Assembly (NCBI GenBank): GCA_020431135.1 | Contig: JAGQIT010000675.1 | Coordinates: forward strand, 1 to 12,977 | DNA: 12,977 nucleotides | Direction: 5' to 3' | From: Myxococcales bacterium | GTDB taxonomy: Bacteria; Myxococcota_A; Polyangia; Nannocystales; Nannocystaceae | Shown: positions 11,801 through 12,977 of the stretch, one piece after another | How positions within the stretch are numbered: the first letter of the stretch is position 1 | How the letters are laid out: every line of letters starts with the position of its first letter | Notes under the pieces: model-generated | The model's input: only the letters and a program-made list of their open reading frames with translations | Databases searched by the model: none | Told to the model about the DNA's origin: nothing | Translations under genes and position numbers: made by a program

Positions 11801-12977
11801 GGCAGCGGCACCCACAGGCGGACGTTGCGATCCTCCGGCGTGCCCTCGCCGGTCCCGCGCCACTTGCTCGTGTAGTCGACGACGGCGCGCGCCCGGCCGG
11901 CGGCGGCCAGCGGATCGTCGGCGTCGTAGAAGTCAAAGGCGATCCCGGTGACGCTGAGGTAGCCGTTGTCCTCGTCGCGGACCTCGACGACGCGCATCTG
12001 CTGCGGCTGATCGACGAGCGACGCCGTCCGCATCTCCCAGTAGGGGCTGCCGCCGAGCGGCTCGATCACCTCGACGCCGTGGCGGTGCGAGTGGGCGCAG
12101 AGCTGGAGGATCACCCCCGGGTACTCGCCGAGGAAGGCCTGCCAGTCCTCGGTTGTCAGGGCGTCCTCCTGGACCGTGCCGCCGAGCCCGCTGCCGTCGC
12201 TGAGGGAGGTCGAGCAGTGGTGCGAGGTGATGATCACCGCCTCGCCGTCGGCCTCCGCCTTGTCGAGCGTCGGGCGGATGTAGGCGTCGACGTCGGCGGC
12301 GTGGATCACCCCCTTGTCGGCGCCGGTCGCCGCGGCCGTGTCGACCACGACCACGCGGACGCCGCTGTCGCCGATCGCGAAGTCGTAGAGCGCGCGCCCG
12401 CGGTCGACGGTCGCCGCGTCGATCCCGTGGCCGTCGCCCGCGGCCGCGACCGCGGCCAGGAGCTCCGGCACGGTCTGCAGCGCCCGCGTCGGGTCGGGGA
12501 CGATCGTCCCGGTGACCACCGGACCGCCGGGCATCGACCAGTCGCGCGTGCCGCCGTCGGCCTTGTCGCCGATCGCCAGGTTCGCCTGCGAGCTCACCGT
12601 GAAGTTGCCCTGGACGAGGACGTCGTGGTTGCCGTTCACCCAGCGCCAGGGGACGTCGAGGCCGACGGGCGTGAAGGGATCCTTGGGGTCGTTGCTCGGG
12701 CCGGCGACCGGATCGTCGTCGGCTCCGGAGTCGCAGTGCACCGGCCCCGGCCCGCCGTCGAGGATGCGCACGAACCAGTCGAGCTCGTTGCCCTGCGCCG
12801 AGTCGATGTTGTCGCCGCCGAGGAGCACGAAGTCGAGCGGGCGCTCCAGCGCGATCGCGTTGATCGTCCGCGCCGCGGCGTTGAGCACCTGGCACATGTG
12901 GGCCTCCTGCGGGCGGAAGGCCGAGTTGAGGGCGTCGGGGCTGTCGAGGAGCGCGACCCGGGTCGGCGACTCGTCGT
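11797..12977 (-). CDS. Calcineurin-like metallophosphoesterase, 5' part beyond right edge
   Basis: 392 residues are visible and the start lies beyond the right edge. The reading frame continues upstream of the ATG at 12897 into a sensible sequence (SPTRVALLDSPDALNSAFRPQE), so that ATG is internal. Metal-binding blocks of the calcineurin-like fold are present: GGDN (53-56 of the visible part), GNHD (115-118), SHH (251-253) and AHSHRHG (294-300). The first block, usually D-x-H, must lie upstream. The SAQGNELDWF and DGGPGPVHCDSG segments recall the PPA1498/RPA4764-type phosphoesterase families, a tentative memory-based assignment. Substrate unknown; such proteins are often exported, which would fit the neighbours, but the signal region is not visible. 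It ends in TGA overlapping the GTG of the OmpA-like gene, so the two form a coupled pair. Confidence 0.87.
   Translation of the reverse strand, partial: DESPTRVALLDSPDALNSAFRPQEAHMCQVLNAAARTINAIALERPLDFVLLGGDNIDSAQGNELDWFVRILDGGPGPVHCDSGADDDPVAGPSNDPKDPFTPVGLDVPWRWVNGNHDVLVQGNFTVSSQANLAIGDKADGGTRDWSMPGGPVVTGTIVPDPTRALQTVPELLAAVAAAGDGHGIDAATVDRGRALYDFAIGDSGVRVVVVDTAAATGADKGVIHAADVDAYIRPTLDKAEADGEAVIITSHHCSTSLSDGSGLGGTVQEDALTTEDWQAFLGEYPGVILQLCAHSHRHGVEVIEPLGGSPYWEMRTASLVDQPQQMRVVEVRDEDNGYLSVTGIAFDFYDADDPLAAAGRARAVVDYTSKWRGTGEGTPEDRNVRLWVPLP

Overview
The window looks like the chromosome of a very GC-rich myxobacterium, most likely of the Nannocystineae type. It has G/C-saturated third codon positions, secreted proteins with long Ser/Thr/Gly/Asp linkers behind lipoprotein Cys residues, myxobacterial Cys-rich modules, a DUF1592/DUF1552 gene pair and C-terminal Cys-TM-Arg tails resembling MYXO-CTERM. 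This taxonomic reading is inference from protein style. I see no rRNA, tRNA, CRISPR array, transposase or phage gene.

Layout. (1) 1-548, minus: 5' part of an exported TPR-like protein that runs off the left edge. (2) 746-7526, minus: two tandem DUF2330 paralogues (746-2503 and 2628-4385), a putative lipoprotein with a lectin-like C-terminal domain (4556-5599), and a lipoprotein with a disulfide module and an FG-GAP-like propeller (5721-7526). The gaps inside this block are 121-170 bases, and each holds a hairpin followed by a T-rich tract on the coding strand, placed close to the next start codon. (3) 7527-7764: divergent intergenic region. (4) 7765-10985, plus: a DUF1592-type haem-motif lipoprotein translationally coupled (ATGA overlap) to a Tat-signal DUF1552 protein. 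(5) 10986-11119: short convergent gap packed with three inverted-repeat structures. (6) 11120-12977, minus: a calcineurin-like phosphoesterase (start beyond the right edge) followed, with a GTGA overlap, by an OmpA-like lipoprotein.

How the genes fit together. Eight of the nine products carry a recognisable or plausible export signal (Sec, lipoprotein or Tat); the N-terminus of the ninth lies outside the window. The locus is therefore a cell-envelope and surface-protein region. DUF1592 plus DUF1552 is a known but functionally uncharacterised pair, and the DUF2330 family also has no assigned function. The items I rate highest are the structured leaders of the DUF2330 genes, the near-identical 5' blocks of the two DUF2330 paralogues, and the nested palindrome between the convergent operons.
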